This document shows, in pieces, positions 53,570-55,669 of a stretch of 55,669 nt of DNA. How positions within the stretch are numbered: the first letter of the stretch is position 1; the number at the start of each line of letters is the position of its first letter. Origin of the DNA: Humidesulfovibrio sp. (GTDB lineage Bacteria > Desulfobacterota > Desulfovibrionia > Desulfovibrionales > Desulfovibrionaceae); contig NZ_JAUYFU010000063.1 in assembly GCF_030689645.1 (NCBI RefSeq), positions 1 to 55,669 on the forward strand, read 5' to 3'. A program made the position numbers and the translations under genes. The notes beneath the pieces are model-generated. The model worked only from the letters and a program-made list of their open reading frames with translations. It had not been told where the DNA came from and made no database searches.

Positions 53570-53622
53570 TAAGGAGTCGCCGGGAACGACCAAACCAAAC
53601 GGCAAACCGCAGGAGGACTCAC

Positions 53623-54111
53623 ATGAATCACATGAAGCGCATGGCCCAGGTCGCAGCCAGCACGGGTCTCTTGCTGCTGCTTGCTGCAGGTGCAGCCCAG
53701 GCTGGCAGCCCCCCCAGCATCGACGACCACCTGAGCCGCATCGAACGCATTCTTGATGATGTGGACAGGACCAAGGAAATCCTCACCGGCAAGCCGGGCT
53801 CCTCGGACGTGGCGAAAGCTCAGGAGCGCCTGCACGCCCGCGAGAAGGACCTGGAACACGCCCGCGTGGACGCCATGGCCTCGGCTGCGGGCGTCTCCCG
53901 CGACAAAGTCATCTCCCTGCGCGCCCAGGGCCAAAGTTGGGGAGCCATCGCCAACAAGCTGGGCGTGAATCCGCGCGTGGTGGGCGTGGACGGCGGACGT
54001 CACCACGACGATGACCAGGGCGGCAAGTATTGGGACAACAAGGGGAAGCACAAGGGCTGGAAGAACGGCATGCCGCCGGGCCAGGCCAAGAAGCGGGGCT
54101 ACGACGACTAG
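53623..54111 (+). CDS. Small exported protein of unknown function
   Basis: The 162-residue protein has a signal peptide (LLLLLAAGAAQA), a helical charged middle region, a segment GQSWGAIANKLGVNP that resembles a helix-turn-helix-like repeat seen in other exported proteins of this group, and a His/Asp/Lys/Gly-rich tail (HHDDDQGGKYW). The tail could bind metal. GCAGGAGGA precedes the start. No family function known. Confidence 0.7.
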   Translation: MNHMKRMAQVAASTGLLLLLAAGAAQAGSPPSIDDHLSRIERILDDVDRTKEILTGKPGSSDVAKAQERLHAREKDLEHARVDAMASAAGVSRDKVISLRAQGQSWGAIANKLGVNPRVVGVDGGRHHDDDQGGKYWDNKGKHKGWKNGMPPGQAKKRGYDD

Positions 54112-54138
54112 CCGCTGGCAATATTGTCTTGATTTCTG

Positions 54139-54170
54139 GCCGGAGCTCCACAGGGGGTTCCGGCTTTTTT
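54139..54170 (+). terminator. Intrinsic terminator
   Basis: GCCGGA pairs with TTCCGGC around a GC-rich loop and is followed by TTTTTT, 28 nt after the stop of the exported protein gene and next to the convergent GNAT gene. Confidence 0.82.
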
Positions 54171-54177
54171 GCGGCTT

Positions 54178-55029
54178 CTAGCCCAGCTCAAAGCTGGTGA
54201 CGCCGAACTCGCGCCCCAAATCATACTCTGGAGCCGACCCGCGGTACATGCGGCCGGTCTCGAACATCACGCGCATCGAGTGCGACTCCGCCAAGCGCAC
54301 GGCCCCGGGGTTGGTCAAGGGCACATCAAGGAACACCGGCCCCTGTGGGGCAGCCGCGCAAAGGCCATGAAACAGGCTATGGGCCGCAGCGTCGTCATCA
54401 GCGAAAAGCGGACCGATTTTTGAGCCCACGCCGCAAGGCCGCACCACGCCAAATCCGGCCAAACTCCCGCCGCGCATGAACCCCAGAGGCACATGACCGG
54501 GCGTCGTCAACCAAACGCGCAGAAACGTCTCGCGCCAAGCCGGAAAGCAGCGCCGGTCGTAGGCCAGCACTTCCTCGAAAGGCGCCTCGGAGAGTGGGGT
54601 CAAGCCCTGGGGCATCTCGCCCCCGGCCTGACCTTCATAACGGCAGCTGCGCCGGGCCAGCACGAAGCCTTCCTTTTCGTAGGCCGTCACCTGGGCCAAC
54701 ACGGCGTCCAAACCCAGGGCGGGGGCGTCCATACTCGCGAGGGCTTCGCTCCACAGGCGCAAGCCATACCCGCGACCTCGGAACTCCCGCGCCACGATGT
54801 ACAGGCCGATGAAGCCGAGGTCCGGCCCCTGCTCATCAGCCCGATAGCGCACGGCGGAAATGGAGGCCACAGTCTGCCCTTCCAACTGGCCCAGAAAATG
54901 TCCGGCCGGGTCCGCCGCCCAAAAGGCCTCGGCATCGCGCAACCCAGGGTTCCAGCCCTCGGCTGCGGCCTGCTTCAGGGCGAAGTCCAGCTCGGTCCGC
55001 TCCATGCGGCGAATGACGTATCCCTCCAT
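54178..55029 (-). CDS. GNAT-family N-acetyltransferase (YitH-like)
   Basis: The 283-residue protein has an N-terminal GNAT domain with the acetyl-CoA loop EFRGRGYGLRLW (about residue 85) and a C-terminal second domain (about 145-283) of the Acetyltransf_18/YitH type. The start MEGYVIRRMERT follows GGGAGG. Acceptor unknown. It lies 20 nt downstream of thiE on the same strand, possibly co-transcribed. Confidence 0.83.
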   Translation of the reverse strand: MEGYVIRRMERTELDFALKQAAAEGWNPGLRDAEAFWAADPAGHFLGQLEGQTVASISAVRYRADEQGPDLGFIGLYIVAREFRGRGYGLRLWSEALASMDAPALGLDAVLAQVTAYEKEGFVLARRSCRYEGQAGGEMPQGLTPLSEAPFEEVLAYDRRCFPAWRETFLRVWLTTPGHVPLGFMRGGSLAGFGVVRPCGVGSKIGPLFADDDAAAHSLFHGLCAAAPQGPVFLDVPLTNPGAVRLAESHSMRVMFETGRMYRGSAPEYDLGREFGVTSFELG

Positions 55030-55049
55030 GCCTTGCCTCCCATGCTTGG

Positions 55050-55669
55050 TTAGACGGAGCCGCGCCCTCTCTCGCGCCGCAGCGTCTCCGCCAGCTCGCG
55101 GCTGGCGGTTTCCGGGTCCGGGGCGGAGCAGATGGCCGAGACCACAGCCAGGCCCTGGGCTCCGCAACGCAGCACGCTTGCGGCATTGCCCGGCCCGATG
55201 CCGCCAATGGCCACCAGCGGGCGTTGCGTGCCCGCGTCCACCTCTGCCCGCGCCTGGGCCAGGCCGACCAAGCCCCAGCCCGGCCCGGCATCGGTCTTGG
55301 TGGAGGTCAGGAAGATGGGGGAAAGGCCGTAGTAGTCCACCATTCCCGGCGGCAGGGCTTCTCCCTCACGCAGTTGGTCCAGGGTCTCCACCGAAAGCCC
55401 GAGAAGCGCGTCCGGCCCCAGCAGGCGGCGCGCCTCGGCCACGGGCATGTCGCCCTGGCCCAGGTGCGCGCCCTGTGCGCCGATGGCCAGGGCCACATCG
55501 ATCCGGTCGTTTATGATGAGCGGCACGCCGGACGGGGCCAGCAGAGCAAGAAGCGCCCGGCCCAGTTCGACGAACTCGCGGGTGCCCGCGTGTTTCTCGC
55601 GCAGCTGCACCACGCTCACGCCACCGGCAACGGCCCGGGCCACCACTTCGGCCAAGGGTCTGCCCAGAC
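55050..55669 (-). CDS. thiE: Thiamine phosphate synthase, 5' end beyond window
   Basis: This TIM-barrel enzyme joins HMP pyrophosphate and thiazole phosphate. Visible motifs are VSVVQLREK, PLIINDRIDVALAIGAQGAHLGQGD (pyrophosphate and metal site), GLSPIFLTSTKTD and VAIGGIGPGN. The frame is open to the window edge, with LGRPLAEVVARAV there matching the family before the first strand's end, so the first 15-20 residues are missing. A TTG at 55655 is not a likely true start. Confidence 0.92.
   Translation of the reverse strand, partial: LGRPLAEVVARAVAGGVSVVQLREKHAGTREFVELGRALLALLAPSGVPLIINDRIDVALAIGAQGAHLGQGDMPVAEARRLLGPDALLGLSVETLDQLREGEALPPGMVDYYGLSPIFLTSTKTDAGPGWGLVGLAQARAEVDAGTQRPLVAIGGIGPGNAASVLRCGAQGLAVVSAICSAPDPETASRELAETLRRERGRGSV

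Noticed and set aside
50282-53605. 1107-codon minus-strand frame opposite the hydantoinase and HDAC-like genes
   Set aside because: Both plus-strand genes have catalytic motifs and ribosome sites. The opposite frame lacks recognisable sequence.

Overview
The window looks like chromosomal DNA from a high-GC sulfate-reducing deltaproteobacterium of the Desulfovibrio group. The main evidence is a complete dsrMKJOP operon preceded by an RsbRD_N gene, together with a lutABC lactate-oxidation operon, an Etf/Etf-QO electron-transfer cluster, a flavoredoxin-like protein and several selenium-metabolism genes. Species cannot be assigned from the sequence alone.

Layout. 1-3.4 kb: the end of an unidentified gene, a repeat-rich convergent junction, and lutABC on the minus strand. 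3.5-8.8 kb: a plus-strand polysaccharide block with a MurJ/MVIN flippase, methyltransferase, asparagine-synthase-like amidotransferase and GT4 glycosyltransferase. 9.1-17.7 kb: a signalling block with an NtrC-type sigma-54 activator, two single-domain receivers, a 1137-residue hybrid kinase, a rubredoxin-tailed protein, a possible methyltransferase and an atypical soluble kinase. 17.8-23.4 kb: envelope genes (NlpC/P60 and BON lipoproteins, an exported repeat protein) and RNA modification genes (RluC- and RsmF-like). 23.6-23.85 kb: tRNA-Val, tRNA-Asp and two terminators. 23.9-31.2 kb: a DUF2156-rhomboid fusion, then DUF116, fmt, def, aspS and hisS. 31.3-34.3 kb: a tautomerase and a translationally coupled selenium cluster (NnrD/YjeF-like kinase, DUF3343, TusA, YedE). 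34.5-40.2 kb: dsrMKJOP. 40.2-44.0 kb: a putative sigma-54-driven DUF2318/FtsX-type ABC/flavoredoxin operon. 44.2 kb: yedF. 45-49 kb: an Etf-QO, DsrE-like, EtfB, EtfA operon. 49.6-55.7 kb: an AT-richer outer-membrane protein, a hydantoinase plus HDAC-like pair, a small exported protein, a GNAT protein and thiE, cut by the window end.

The most notable finding is at 46852-47172. The DsrE-family frame between Etf-QO and EtfB is interrupted by an in-frame TGA, and continues for 36 more codons of clearly DsrE-like sequence. The TGA falls on the first cysteine of the family CxxC motif, giving U-G-K-C. A hairpin with a G-rich loop starts 14 nt downstream, as expected of a bacterial SECIS. This points to a selenoprotein that simple gene calling would truncate. 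The yedE, yedF, tusA and DUF3343 genes nearby fit a selenium-using cell. The Etf-QO/DsrE(Sec)/EtfBA set may therefore be a little-described route moving electrons between a selenol/thiol carrier, flavin and quinone.

Other leads are the sigma-54 promoter with upstream dyads before the DUF2318 operon, the DUF2156-rhomboid fusion, and a 54-nt palindrome present twice, both times at a convergent gene junction and with compensatory base-pair changes. There are no rRNA genes, insertion sequences, prophage genes or CRISPR arrays that I can see.
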